Shown one piece after another: positions 19,306 to 32,000 of a DNA stretch of 64,000 bases (its first letter is position 1; every line of letters begins with the position of its first letter). Location: NCBI GenBank assembly GCA_022414725.1, contig CM039463.1, forward strand, positions 32,319,579 to 32,383,578, read 5' to 3'. This DNA comes from Microglena sp. YARC. Taxonomy: Eukaryota; Chlorophyta; Chlorophyceae; Chlamydomonadales; Chlamydomonadaceae. Both the position numbers and the translations under genes were made by a program. The notes below the pieces were generated by a model, which did not search any database, had not been told where the DNA came from, and was given only the letters and a program-made list of their open reading frames with translations.

Positions 19306-19689
19306 GCCCCAGCGCCGAAATCCACTATACAGCCAGTTCCTCAGCCACCAATTACTGTTATGGTGTCTGATTAGGCTAATTTTGCAAGGTTTCTTGAAGG
19401 CCTATTGATAGGCCTATTCATCAGGCATATCGATCAGTTTTTATTGAACAGGCCTGTTGATTTGTATTGATCAGGCCAGTTGATCCTTTTTAAAGGCCAT
19501 TTTGATCAAAATTTTGAAGGCCTATCGATAGGTCCATTGATCAATTGCGGCTTACGTAGTTAACACGCCGGCACTCCCGGCAGTGTTCCGGAGAATGGCT
19601 GTCGATGATGAGAACCCCATCTGAGACCACATGTTCTCAAGGACTGCAATGTACCCTTCAGCCATCATACACACATGATGACATGAGTG

Positions 19690-19860
19690 ATGATTGAATA
19701 CTTGATTGAAGACCTGCAGGTCAGCTGATTATTGAAGACCTAATTATTGAAGACCTAATTATCGGTAATGAAGACCTGATTATTGAAAAACTACTTAATG
19801 AAGACCTAATTATCGGTATTGAAGGCCTGGTTATTGAATACCCAATTGAAAAAACTGATT
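19690..19860 (+). repeat. GAAGACCTAATTATCGGTAT satellite, left block
   Basis: Units of GAAGACCTGATTATTGAAGACC and AATTATCGGTATTGAAGG. Continues at 20345 after an unrelated insert. Confidence 0.9.
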
Positions 19861-20343
19861 ATTTACATTTACATTTACATGACATGACATGTTAAAGTCT
19901 ACTTGACACCGCGAGGGTGTATGAGACTCAGTGCTTTAAACGAAAAGAAAAAAGCACCCACCTGCACCCACAAAGCAAAAAAAACCATTACATCAGGGGT
20001 GTGTCGAGGACAAACAAACAAAACTCCCAACCACCGTTTTGGTGGCGTAGGTATTAAACCCCCTAGAGCAGGACCCAGATCTCAACCACTTATAGTGGCG
20101 GAGGTAAGAAAGCTAACAAATGAGGAAGTCACAAGCGAGAAAAAAGGGATAATAAATCATTGCGGTGCCACTAAGCAGTCCAGGGCTTCCTGTCTTGCTC
20201 TTCTACAAGTAGAAAGATAGTCGGCTAGGTTGCTCCAAAAAGTCTTAGTGCCATTTCCATTCATAAAGGTTCTGAATGTGGAATCGCAGAATTCCACATT
20301 CCATACGGTTAAGTCGGTATCCTCATGGGCATGCCTATAATAT
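19861..20343. mobile_element. non-satellite insert inside the satellite
   Basis: About 480 bp of unique-looking sequence splits the satellite. A short TTTACA repeat (CATTTACATTTACATTTACA) marks the left border. It contains open frames of 105 (plus) and 63 (minus) codons without recognised domains. A decayed transposon is possible. Confidence 0.4.
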
Positions 20344-20910
20344 ATCATTGAACACCTAATTATCGGTATTGAAGGCTTGATTATTGAAGACCTAATTATC
20401 GGTATTGAAGGCCTGATTATTTAAGACCCAACTGAATACCTGATTATTTAATACCTAATTATCGGTATTGAAGACCTGATTATTAAAGACCTAATTATCG
20501 GTATTGAAGGCCTGATTATTGAAGAATGAAGACCCAACTGAATACCTGATTATTGAATACCTAATTATCGGTATTGAAGACCTGATTATTGAAGACCTAA
20601 TAACCGGTATTGAAGACCTGGTTATTGAGTACCTGATTGAAGACCTGATTATTGGATACCTAATAACCGGTGTTGAAGACCTGGTTATTGAGTACCTGAT
20701 TGAAGACCTGATTATTGAATACCTAATAACCGGTAATGAAGACCTGGTTATTGAGTACCTGATTGAAGACCTGATTATTGGATACCTAATAACCGGTGTT
20801 GAAGACCTGGTTATTGAGTACCTGATTGACGTCCTGATTAATAAAGACCTAATAACCGGTAATGAAGACCTGATTGTTGAGTAACCGATTGAAGACCTGA
20901 TTATTGAAAC
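20344..20910 (+). repeat. GAAGACCTGATTATTGA satellite, right block
   Basis: Units of about 20 bp form higher-order units of about 63 bp (GAAGACCTGGTTATTGAGTA then CCTGATTGAAGACCTG). Variants switch from AATTATCGGTATT on the left to AATAACCGGTRTT on the right. Confidence 0.92.
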
Positions 20911-21284
20911 AGTTCTGAAAGGTGGGCATCATTCATTTCAATAGTAGATGTACATCTAATACACAGTAGGGAACTGAAGAGAAGATAGCTTAATAGACGC
21001 CAACGCTTGCGGCTCATATAGAAGATGGAAGTGTACTGCAAGATCCAGCAGTCACGTGCAGGCCACAGCTAGCCTGCGGCCTGGCCGCAGTCAACTCGGG
21101 ACCTGGAAGGAGCAGGTACCGGTATGCATTATGCCGACTCAGCGACCGACGTATGTCGGATAAGAACACATCAAGGGCCAAGGGGCTACCAACACCCAAA
21201 GTGGATATGAACCTCGATGCCATATGCACACAACTGCTTGATATCCTTGACAATCACCCCCTCAAAATCGTCCACCTTTAATGT

Positions 21285-21310
21285 GTGTGTGTGAGTGTGT
21301 GTGTGTGGGG

Positions 21311-21342
<32 letters not shown>

Positions 21343-21520
21343 AGAGGATAAGAGAGAGAGAGAGCGAGAGAGAGACAGATAGAGACAGAGAGACAGAGAG
21401 AGAGAGAGACTCTGCCCCCCCCCCTCCCCCCCCCCCCCCCCCCCCCCCCTCCCCCCCCCCCCCCCCCGGCCCTGCGGGCATAATATGTGGTGGGATCTCT
21501 CCCCAAATACATAACCTACA
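21285..21520 (+). repeat. GT, GA and poly-C tracts followed by CATAATATGTGGTGGGATCT
   Basis: GTGTGT, then GAGAGA (about 95 bp), then poly-C, then CATAATATGTGGTGGGATCT. The same order (GTGTGTG, GAGAGA, poly-C, GACATAATATGTGGTGGATCTC) occurs at 50635-50745, so this compound block is dispersed as a unit. Confidence 0.8.
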
Positions 21521-21577
21521 TGTATGGCTTCATACATGTAGTTAAGGATTGCCTTGATGACACCAGCTCATGCCAGG

Positions 21578-21747
21578 TCACCACGGTGAGGTCACCAGAC
21601 GCGTTTCTGGCGACAGCGACAGATGACCGGTTATCGCATGGACCATCATGTTGACGGCCATCGGTTGCGGTCGTTCAATTGTGTATATGATCTCGATTGC
21701 TTTGCGAACGTCAGCGAAGCCTTGGTAGTCCACTTTCTCCCTTTCGA
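21578..21747 (-). CDS. possible exon of an unidentified gene
   Basis: After an acceptor-like CATCTTCAG (21756-21748) the minus strand is open for 55 codons with balanced composition: EREKVDYQGFADVRKAIEII then ERPQPMAVNMMVHAITGHL. It ends in TGA at 21580-21578; a donor-like GTGACC lies shortly before. No family recognised. Open plus-strand alternatives are worse. Confidence 0.25.
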
Positions 21748-22419
21748 CTGAAGATGCACGGGAATTAAAACCATCCGTGATTCAAACGAGGCAATCACTT
21801 CTCTCATCTCCAGTATTCCTGTCCTTGCTTTGGTCAGTCAGACTAGGGTCGTCACCTGTTCGCCAGATATCTACGTAGGCTGAATATCTGTCTCTTGTTC
21901 GTTTTCAAAACTTCTGATCTTTCGATCTTCCAACTTTCTTCCCTCCACCTCCCTCTTCTACCTCCGCCTCTGAATCAAGGCCTCAGCAGGCTGTAGGAAG
22001 GCTCGTTCCAGCTGCCCAGCGTATCACTGGACCTCCTTCTGCTTGTTCGTGACAGATTTCAACAGTTCATTCGTTCATCCCATCGCCATAGACGATATCT
22101 CACCTTAGCAAATCAGATCTCTGTCGGTTCATCACGGGCATTGTCGTCGGCAGGCTAGTAAAGGAACCGAGACAACAAGCTATTCCGCAACTGAAGGACT
22201 CCATTGAAGCCGGGGGACAGGTCTTCATTTCTAACACCCCCAGAAACCCCAGACGGCTAATCACTCACAGCTCAACCACATTCCAAACCTCTAAAGGCCC
22301 TTGGTCCCGAATTTTATCATGTATACCGGGCCCTTCATATGGTCTCCAGGAACCACCAAATTGTGTGACACGCCTTCGCACGCTACATGGAAGGTGAACT
22401 CCCACCAACCCCAAGCTGA

Positions 22420-23055
22420 GCTCCATGCATAGTCCTACGGCTCGCGCCTAACAACTTACGTTTAAACGGCTGTGCACATGGGGGTCATGGACAGCGGAGC
22501 ATGCCTGTGGGGGGGTTCAATGCTCACTTACAGCCCCATGCTGAACTTCACGCCTAGTCGTACTGCTCGACCAACAACCCGTGCAAAGTCTGTGTGCATG
22601 GGGTCAAGGCCAGCGTGCATGCCAGTGGGGGGTCAATGCTCACAGCTCCATGCTGAGGGGAGCTCATTGTGTAGCCCTTTAGCTTTGGCCTATAATATTC
22701 TCTCAACTCATGCGAAGGTCAATGCGCATGTGGAAGCCTGTGGGGGCTTTCAATGCTCACCAAGCCAATGCTAACAAGCCGTTGCTTTGTTAATGCTAAC
22801 CTCCACTAGCAGTCCCTCTGCTCAACCTACAACCCATGCATGGGCCATGCACACACGTTTGGGAGGAACAATTGTCTGCTAACCACCAATGCTGACTTCC
22901 ACTAGCCGTCCTTCAAGCTCGACCTACAACCATGCAAGGGCCTATGCACGACGAGTTTGGGGGGGTCAGTGCTCACCAATGCCCCGCTGCCGTCCATCGG
23001 ACGTCCTTCAGGGCAACCCACAACCCATGTAAGGGCCATGCATTTGGGAGAGAGA
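22420..23055 (+). repeat. tandem block of the CATGGGGTCAAGGACAGC family
   Basis: Five or six diverged units share CAACCCATGCAARGGC, CATGGGGTCAAGG, TGTGGGGGGGTCAATGCTCA and CATGCTGA. Relatives at 5545-5760. Confidence 0.8.
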
Positions 23056-23059
23056 GAGC

Positions 23060-23796
23060 AATCTGCTCCACTGCTGGCCTCCTTCTTTCGACTGAGGAGT
23101 CCGCCTACATCTCGCACAGCATCTTCTTTGGCCACGCCCTCACTGTCTGTGGTCCATTGCCGGTGAGCGGCTTCTCAGGGAGACATCAAGAGGGAAATCT
23201 GTGTTTGTTAGATGTAGGCAGTGGTGGTAGTCTGTGTTGTGGTAGCAAGTGGCACTAGCAGTGGGAGGTAGCAGTGATGGTAGCAGTGGTGGTAGTGATG
23301 GGAGCAGTGGTGGTAAGCAGTGGTGTGAGCAACAATGAGAAAGGGCGGCATGGACGAGAAAGTACTAGGGACAAGAACCCATCCCTGTCAAACAGAATTA
23401 AACGTCTCTTGACCAAACCCTTAGTGGTTCTGGTGCTCATGCTTGCTGCTAGGCACTGGATTAGGGTTGTTGAAGTCTGGAGCTTTGGCATATGGCAACG
23501 TCAAGGATTTTCTTCTGCCTTGCTGATCTCTCGACATGATATCTAGGATCAGCTGTTCCAATCTCTTTATCAAGTTCCTGTCAGTGCTTGTAGCAGGCAT
23601 CCCCTTCGTATTCCTCTTTACGCCGCTGATGTAGGCAGCCACATGACGGGGACCGCCCCCATGCGCAAGGCCCTTCTAAAATTGTTCTATGCAATATCAT
23701 TACCACTGCCCGATGCTGTAGTGTTTTGGGGAGGACTCTCCCATGGCTTTCATTGCTTCTCTAATGCTGTTTTTCTTATCACCTGGGTGTCTTCAG
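23060..23796. other. no exon identified; expected location of upstream channel exons
   Basis: The membrane and pore exons of the CASTOR/POLLUX-like gene should lie upstream of 23797. I found no convincing selectivity-filter or membrane-helix exon here. The region has a GTAGTGGTAGCAGTG simple repeat (23220-23330) and open frames without recognised domains. Confidence 0.4.
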
Positions 23797-23917
23797 CTTT
23801 GCTATATTGCTGGGAGTGGTGAGTGATGAGATCAAGACCATTAGTAATGAAGTGAGAAACGGTCGCTTCCCGGTAACACAGGTGGATCACACTGTGATCC
23901 TAAATTGGAGTGAAGAG
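23797..23917 (+). CDS. channel exon: pore-lining helix end and start of RCK1
   Basis: After the acceptor GTGTCTTCAG the exon reads FAILLGVVSDEIKTISNEV, then RNGRFPVTQVDHTVILNWSE. The hydrophobic FAILLGVV is the cytoplasmic end of the last membrane helix. The pattern SDxIxxxxxxxRxGRxxVxxxxHTxILxWS is the strongest family signature in the window. The donor is GTACCT (23918), phase 0. Confidence 0.8.
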
Positions 23918-26900
23918 GTACCTTCTGTACTGCGCCTGCGCAGCTCGCCCTCGGCAAAAAAGTACTGCAAACCACCCCTTCTATATCAAGAAGCCCCGAT
24001 ATTGCACTCTGTTCTGTGTGTACTTCGTGCGTTTGAGTATGCAAACTCTATGTCGAAATTGAGTCGGCTGAATGACGAGAGAACCGCAAGCGATATAACA
24101 TCCTCGAAGCTAGTTTATGGACGCGCCATCGTATAATGTGTGTTGACCTTTATTTATGTGAGGTTCAGTTACACACGAGCTTTCCGGACCAAAGGCACCA
24201 AGGCTTCCTAGGCGTAGATCATATTTAATGATCATTACTCGTGTATACGACAGGTTAGTGGTAGATGGTTGGCGGTTGACAAGGCCGCATCTATATGCTG
24301 ATAACTATTGCTTATTGTATTGTGATTGCTTTGATCAATTAGGCAGCCTGATAGTCTGCACGTGCGAGGGAGGCTGGGGGCAAGACCTTGCGGCACAATC
24401 TTGCCCAACAATAATGGTTAACTATTTTGATTTTTTCCATTATTTAGCTCCTTGGTGGTTTTGAAAGGTTGTCACTGAATCCAGTAACATGCTTCTCTCA
24501 CCTGTAGCTACCTTCGACACTATCTTAGCTACTTCTATCATTGTTAGTCTATTATCCTGCAGTCCTGTAATTATTAGCAAGGAGTCTGGGGCCCGCATCA
24601 ACAATTCGGCAATTTTTATTCCAACATGCACCTTGAAATTACTTCACATATATCTCCACCACTCTTTTTTCGCTCTACCGCTCTAGTTCCTCGGTCACCT
24701 CGTACCTGTATCATTGTCGGGATACGCAGAGAGTATCCTGATAGCAAGGAGTACTGGGGCATTGAACGCGGATATCAATCAAGGCAATTTTCTATTCCCT
24801 TGTATGTCATTGCTTTCGCATTGCCCCCTTGTAATTCACCACAATCCACGACCTGCACATCAACCCTTTCACCATATTCTTGCATCTCTTCTTGTATATG
24901 TCAGGTTGCTTGGTGGGTTCTTACCCTTGTCCTGAATATCCCCGTATAGTGCTCCACCTCTGATGCTTCGATTTATATCTAGCTACTCGAATCGTCTTAC
25001 CTCTGTTCTACCTGCCACATCTCATTGATCACTCTGTGTGTGGTGACGCTACCTGTATTGTTCTTACCTTCTTTGCCCTCCTTTACTCGAACTCTACGGC
25101 TCTCAACAGCTCCCTCATCTCTATATGTTCTACCTAATCTACCTCTTTCTGTCACCGTCTACCTCTACCTTGTTTTGACTCCGTGACCTCTACCTCTACC
25201 TTCTACCTCTACGCTCTACTCTTCTTACCCTCTTACCTTTACGTGATATTTTCTCACCTCTATCCTTCTACGTCTAAGCCGTCTACCTTACCTCTACCTC
25301 TACCTCTACCTCCGATACCTCTACCTCTACCTCTACCTCTACCTCTTACCTCTACCTTACATACCCTCTACCTCGATACCTCTACCTCTACTGTTATGAC
25401 GAATCTACCTCTACCTCTCTCCCTGCTAAGCTCTACTCTACCTCTACCTCTACCTCTATCTAACCTCTACCTCTAGCCTCTACCTCTACCTCTACTCTAC
25501 CTCTACCTCTGACCTCTACCGCTACCTCTACCTCTACCATCTCCTCTAGGCCTCCACCTCCACCTCCACCTCCACCTCCACCTCCACCTCCACACCCTTG
25601 GTGAAATGTGTATCTACCTCCCCTCCACCTCCCCCCCTGTGGCAGGCCCATATGTCGACAGCCACGATGGCCCTGGGTGCCACCCTTCCTATTGATGCAC
25701 GTCAGAATGTGGTCCTGCAGTGTCCCCTTGTAGCATTCAAGTTCCTGGAAGGATGCCGGCACGGGCACATGTACGCACGTCTCTCAAGCGATGACTTCAT
25801 ATACAGGCTGAATGCCATGTCATCTGTACAGCCCGGTTTGATTTGCGAGTGTACTTTGCCACCTCATGTGCCCGAGCCGAACACCACCCCTGCAAAATGC
25901 AGCTAATCTTCCGGCGGGAGCCACGTGGGGCTGACCTATGCAGAGAGCCGAAGGGTGTTGGAGAACAGCATAGCTTGCGGCTACTGTCGAGGCCTCACAT
26001 ATCAGCTTGACCCATGTGAGAGTGAGGTCATGCGCGATGGGGACCCGCCTCATCTTTGACTCAACACTGTTAGAAGCTGAAGAACCGCCAAGGGGGGGAA
26101 GTTAGTCCCCAACAGCCTCCTCTGAAGTAAACCCTAAACCCTCCTAGACCTTGAATCCTAAACCCTAAACCCCCCTAAACCCTAAACCTTATAATCAAAA
26201 CCTGAACCAATAAACCCCAACCCTCCCCTAAACCCCCTAAACTTAAGTTGAGGTTAACTTCCCCCCCACCGAACCCCAAGGAGCTGATTGAAGCTGAGGA
26301 TTCGAGGATGGGCAAGTCCCTTTAGCCTAGTAGGCCACCGCTAGACACTTACACAAAAGGAGTACGCACTTCTGTTTAGATACCGTACATTGCTGCAGGT
26401 CATGGAGATGATTGCTAACTGTGATTACACTGTAACACTGTTATTACACTATTACACTGTTATTGCACTGGCCCCCAAGGATATGATTGCTATTACACTA
26501 TTACACTGTTATTACACTGACCCCCAAGGAGCTGCTCATACACTATTACACTATTACACTGTTATTACACTGACCCCCAACGTGCTGATAGCTATTACAC
26601 TATTACACTGACCCCCAAGGAGATGATTGCTATTACACTATTACACTGTTATTACGCTGACCTCCCAGGAGCTTATAGAAGCCGAGGGGAAGAGTAGCTT
26701 GGCAGAGGCAGTGAAGGGCAAGCATGAGCTGGCAGCAGAGAGGGCGGCTACTTGGAGAGCAGAGGACCAGAGCGACATGATCAAGAAGCCCGCCAGTCCA
26801 GCAAGGATCATCGTCATCCACACGGTCAGTTCCTGTAGTTGAAGCCCGTTTCAGTGATACGATTGGTGTAGTGGTACACCAAATCGCTTAAACGAAGCAG

Positions 26901-28578
26901 GGTCGGGGGTTCGATTCCCCCTATGGTCACCCTGAGCGTTGCAGGTCGTTGTCAACTGCGATGGTAGCTTGTCCAGTCAAGGTGGTAGACCGTTCTCTGC
27001 CCGCGTGCGACGGGTTCTCTTAATACCACGCCCCACCAGGCGTTATCATTACCTTTTCCTATAGTTGTGGCTTGGCTTGATGTTGCCAGCTTATGCCAGG
27101 TAACTAGCCTTGTGATGATCATCGTCATCCATATGGTCAGTTCCTGTAGTTGTGGCTTGGCTTGGTGACGCCAGCTGATGTCAGGTAACCAGCCGTGTGA
27201 TGATTATCTTCATTCACATAGTCAGTTCCTGAAGTTGTGGCTTGGCTTTATGACGCCAGGTCATGCCAGGTAACCAGCCCAATGAGGATCATCGTCATCC
27301 ATACGGTCAGTTCAAGGAACTATCCCCGCATCCACCTAAGACTGGATGTATATATAGTCTATATATATGTGTAGGTATGTAGACATTTATATATGTATAT
27401 ATAAAGTCTCTATATATAGATGTGTAGGTATGTAGACATACGTATATAGTATACATGTGTGGATATGTAGGCATATGTGTCAAGTCTATACATAGATGTG
27501 TAGATATGTAGACATATATATAGTACATATATATAGATGTGTAGGTATGTAGACATCTGTATATAGTCTATATATGCGTAGGTATGAAGACAGATAGGCA
27601 GACAGGTAGATGGATATAAAAAGACATTTAGATAGATCTTATATTGTATATGTATGTGAGGTTCCCACCTATGGCTGAATGTATAGATAGATAGACATTG
27701 GTGGTTGCCCCCAGCGCAAGCTGACGGGCAGGCCCTCTCAACCTCACGCCGCGTCATAAGGCGTAACATGTATTTGTTTATAGACAGACATATAGGTAGG
27801 TAGGTAGACATATAGATAGATAGACATTGGTGGTTGGCCCCAGCGCAAGCGAACTCAAAACTCAAACTCAAGCCTCGTAATAAGGCGTCCTATTTATTTA
27901 TTTGTTTATGTATTTATTTATTTGTCTATTTATTTATTTATCTGCAGGATGCTGCCGTGATCACAAACTTTGTGGGCGAGTACTTGCCACATAATTATTT
28001 ATTTATGTATTTATTTATTTATCTACAGGATGCCGCCGTGATCACAAACTTTGTGGGCGAGTACTTGCCGCCTAATTCTGAAGTGGCCATCATCAGTTCC
28101 ACAGAGATCCATGGCATTCCAGCCTACAGCAACGGTTCAGAGTTCAAAGTCATACTGGCCGAGAACCCAACGGCACGCAACGTAAGTCAAACTTGAACTT
28201 GAACTCAAACTTGAACTTGAACAGCACGCAACGTAAGTCAAACTTGAAGTTAAACTCAAAGTTGGACTTGAACTTGAACTCAAACATGAACTTGAGCTCA
28301 TACTTGAACTTGAACTTAAACTTGAACTTGAACCACTCGCAAAGAAAGTCAAACTTGAACTTGAACTCAAACCTGAACTTGAAACACGATGTAAGTCAAA
28401 CTTGAAACATGATGTAAGTCAAACTTGGACTTGAACTTGAGCAGTAACAGGTTTGATGGCGAACTAACTGATACAGCTTTGTCAATTGTTATTGGCAGAG
28501 AACCCAACAGCATGCAACGTAGGTCCTGAAGGAAACATGCATTTTGCACATGGATGAAATATGTTACACACGTTACGT

Positions 28579-28621
<43 letters not shown>

Positions 28622-28853
28622 CGCCCGAAACCCGCCGAGAACCCTATAGCACGCAACACAAGTCCGACTTGAATTTGAACTTGAATAGTAACAGGTTTGC
28701 CTGTACAAACTAAATGATACAGCTTTGTGAATCGATATTGGCCGAGAACCCAACATCACACAACGTAGGTCCTTAAGGAAACATGCATTTAGCACATGGA
28801 CGACATATGTTCCACACGTTTGTCACAACAACAACAATAACAACAAAAACAAT

Positions 28854-28902
<49 letters not shown>

Positions 28903-28953
28903 GCAACAACAGCAACAACAGCAACAACTACAACAGCAAAAATAACAACAACT

Positions 28954-29002
<49 letters not shown>

Positions 29003-32000
29003 ATACCCGCCCGAAACCCGCTGAGAACCCTATGGCACGCAACACAAGGCCGACTTGACCTGTACAGGGCTCTTCAACTTGACCTGGCAACTTGACATAG
29101 TGAGCTTCCTAGTTTCCGTGGGTATCGCATGGGGGGTCTGGGCATTGAAAGAGGGTAAGCAGCCCAGAGTTTGCTGAAGAACCATGTAACAATCCAATCC
29201 AATCCTTGACATGGCAACTGGACAGGGCAGCTGTCCGCGGGTTTTGGCAGCAACAAGAGCATTATCATGTCTTAGTCTAGCCCCTCCTGAAAGTCTTGAT
29301 TATTTGAGGTTGGGAAAGTCCCTTTAACACAAAAGGCTTCCCTGTATTTATGTATGTATGTTTGTATTTTTACAGTCCAGGGGTAGCCAAATAGGATTTG
29401 AATTTCAGGCCAAAGTCGAGGTATAAAGTACGACCTATGATCTGTTTCGAAAAATCGAACTCCAAATGCATCCACTGAATTGCTGTAGTGATGATGATGA
29501 TGTTTCTATTTTGCCTGGTGCCCTACTGCACTCCAAATGTGCCCGCGGCTTGACAGAATCAAGGGGGACTTACAAAAAAGAGAAACAAGAAAAACAAGAA
29601 AAACAAGAAAAAGAAGAAGAAAAAAAGAAAAAAAGAAAAAACCCTGCGCCCACCGCCTTCTCCAGGTGCTGATCGAAGCTGGTTATGGAACTTTCAAGGG
29701 GAACTCATGAACATCACGAACAGAAAAAGAAATATAAACAAGAAAAAAGAAAAAGAAACCGTGCCCTCTGCCTTCCCGAGGGGCTGATCTAAGCGGGTCT
29801 TGAAACTGTCAAGGGGAACTTATGAACATCACGAACAGAAAAAGAAATGAAAAAAGAAAAAGAAAGAAAAAGGAAATCAAACAAGAAAAATAACAGTGCT
29901 CACCGCCTTCTCCAGGTGCTGATCTTAGCGGGTCTTGGAACTGTCAAGGGGAACTTCTGAACATCACAAACAGATAAGAAAGAAAAACAAGAAAAACAAA
30001 AACAAAACAAAAAATAAAACCCTGCGCCCACCGCCTTCTCCAGGTGCTGATCGAAGCTGGTCTTGAAACTGTCAAGACCATCCTCATTGGTGGTGTTCAC
30101 AAGCTGACGCCGTGTGACGCAGATGCACTGGTGTCGACATACTTGATTGAGGTGAGTGAGCTAGCTTGTCAGACATGCGTGGTTGTTGTGTGTGGTGTGG
30201 TGCATTAAGTGTGGTGTGCGGTGTGGTGTGGGCAGCGCATTGCCTTGAAGCCTCAGTGAGTGTTAGTCATTGAGGAGAGAGGGAGCTAGCTTGTCAGCCA
30301 GGAATGGCCGTTGTTTGTGGTGGTGTTGGTGTGGTGTGTTGTTGTGTGTGGTGTGGTGCATTTAGTGTGGTGTGTGGTGCGGTGTGGGCAGCGCATTGCC
30401 TTGAAGCCTCAGTGAGTGTTAGTCATTGAGGAGAGAGAGAGCTAGCTTGTCAGCCAGGAATGGTCGTTGTTTGTGGTGTTGTTGGTGTGGTGTGTTGTGG
30501 TGTGTGTTGTGGTGTTTTTAGTGTGGTGTGTGGTGTGGTGTGGGCAGCGCATTGCCTTGAAGCCTCAGTGAGTGTTAGTCATTGAGGAGAGAGAGAGCTA
30601 GCTTGTCAGCCAGGAATGGTCGTTGTTTGTGGTATTGTTGGTGGTGTGTGTTGTGGTGTGTGTTGTGGTGCATTTAGTGTGGTGTGCGTTGTGGTGTGGG
30701 CAGCGCATTGCCTTGAGTAGTTGTGTGTGTTGTGGTGTTGTTGGTGTGGTGTGGTGTTTTCAGTGTGGTGTGTGGTTTGCTGTGTTGTGTTGGCACCTTT
30801 TATGTATATTGAATTTATATTTCGTGAGCATGTATAGTCTTGACATTCATGCCCGGATAGGCTATAGCTTTGGCTGGGTAGAAAGCCAGGAGAGCTGCCT
30901 AGAAGCTGCTACTCATGGCCGAATAGATAGGCAGCTGGCAGAACAGACACGGAGTGCCTCAGGATTATCTGATTTGGATTAATGTGACTGTCTAAAATTG
31001 ACCATTCATAGGTCATTCATTCATAGGTCATTCATTCATAGGTCATTCATTCATAGGTCATTCATTCATAGGGCTTCATGTGTAATATAATCGTGAGTGC
31101 TGAGCGGAGAGATGCTCCATACGTCCTTGCGCTGTAGAACACTTTATTTATTATTGATTTATTTTATGTTTTTGTTTTATTTATTTATTGTCTGTCTGTG
31201 CAGATCCAGAATGCCTTAATGACTACAGATCGAAAAGATGCTCCATACGTCCTTGCGCCCAAGAACAACTTCAATGCTTTGTCGACTGTCAAAGCTTACC
31301 TTAAAAGCTTGAGAGAGGTGAGTGCTCCAGAATTGGCTCCTCAACTTCCACCACTACCACCACTACCACCACCATTTCAAACCCATGCGAAGAGCACCTT
31401 CAATTCGTTGTCGACTGTGAAAGCACACCTAAAAGGCTTGACAGATGAGAGTGCTCCAGAATTGGCTCCTCAACTTCCACCACTACCACCACTACCACCA
31501 CTACCATCACTAATACCACTACCACCACCACCACTACCACCACTACCATCACTACTACCATTACCACCACCAATTCAAACCCATGCGAAGAACACCTTCA
31601 ATTCGTTGTCGACTGTGAAAGCATACCTTAAAAGCTTGAGAGATGTAAGTGCTCCAGAATGGGCTCCTCAACTACCACCACTACCACCACCATTTCAAAC
31701 CCATGCGAAGAACAACTTCAATGTGTCGTCTACTGTGAAAGCACACATTAAAAACTTGAGATATGTGAGTGCTCTACAAACGTTTCCTCACGCAATGTGA
31801 CCGCTTCTAAATCCAATGCATTCTATAGATATGTCACGGCAAACGGATTTTTTTCCCCGCTATATATAGCGATCGCTAATTTTGACCCCGCTTGAGCGAA
31901 ATTATCGCTATAAAAAAGGAAAAAGGCTGTCCCAGGAGGAGCCCTGAAACCCAAAAGCTAGAAGAAACCCACTTTCAGATTTGAAAACAAAATCACTGAC

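Noticed and set aside
20157..20348. Minus-strand open frame in the satellite insert
   Set aside because: Too short, no domain; kept only as part of the possible mobile insert.
21014..21253. Minus-strand open frame of 79 codons
   Set aside because: No domain, no clear splice sites; neighbouring frames are equally open.
23255..23642. Minus-strand open frames with basic residues
   Set aside because: Partly GTAGTGGTAG simple repeat; no family recognised; opposite strand to the surrounding channel gene.
24440..24631. Minus-strand open frame (MHVGIKIAELLMRAPDSLLI)
   Set aside because: Reads plausibly but is short, without splice sites I can trust, and lies where a plus-strand channel exon is expected.
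26118..26245. True chromosome end
   Set aside because: Tract is short, degenerate and internal, with gene sequence on both sides.
26857..26932. Functional tRNA gene
   Set aside because: Acceptor stem mismatched and anticodon arm not standard, although A and B boxes are intact.
31198..31800. Two-hundred-codon open frame across 31204-31770 as one exon
   Set aside because: Only 31204-31317 matches the channel family; the rest repeats the same exon end plus ACCACC tracts, and the first donor GTGAGT is good.
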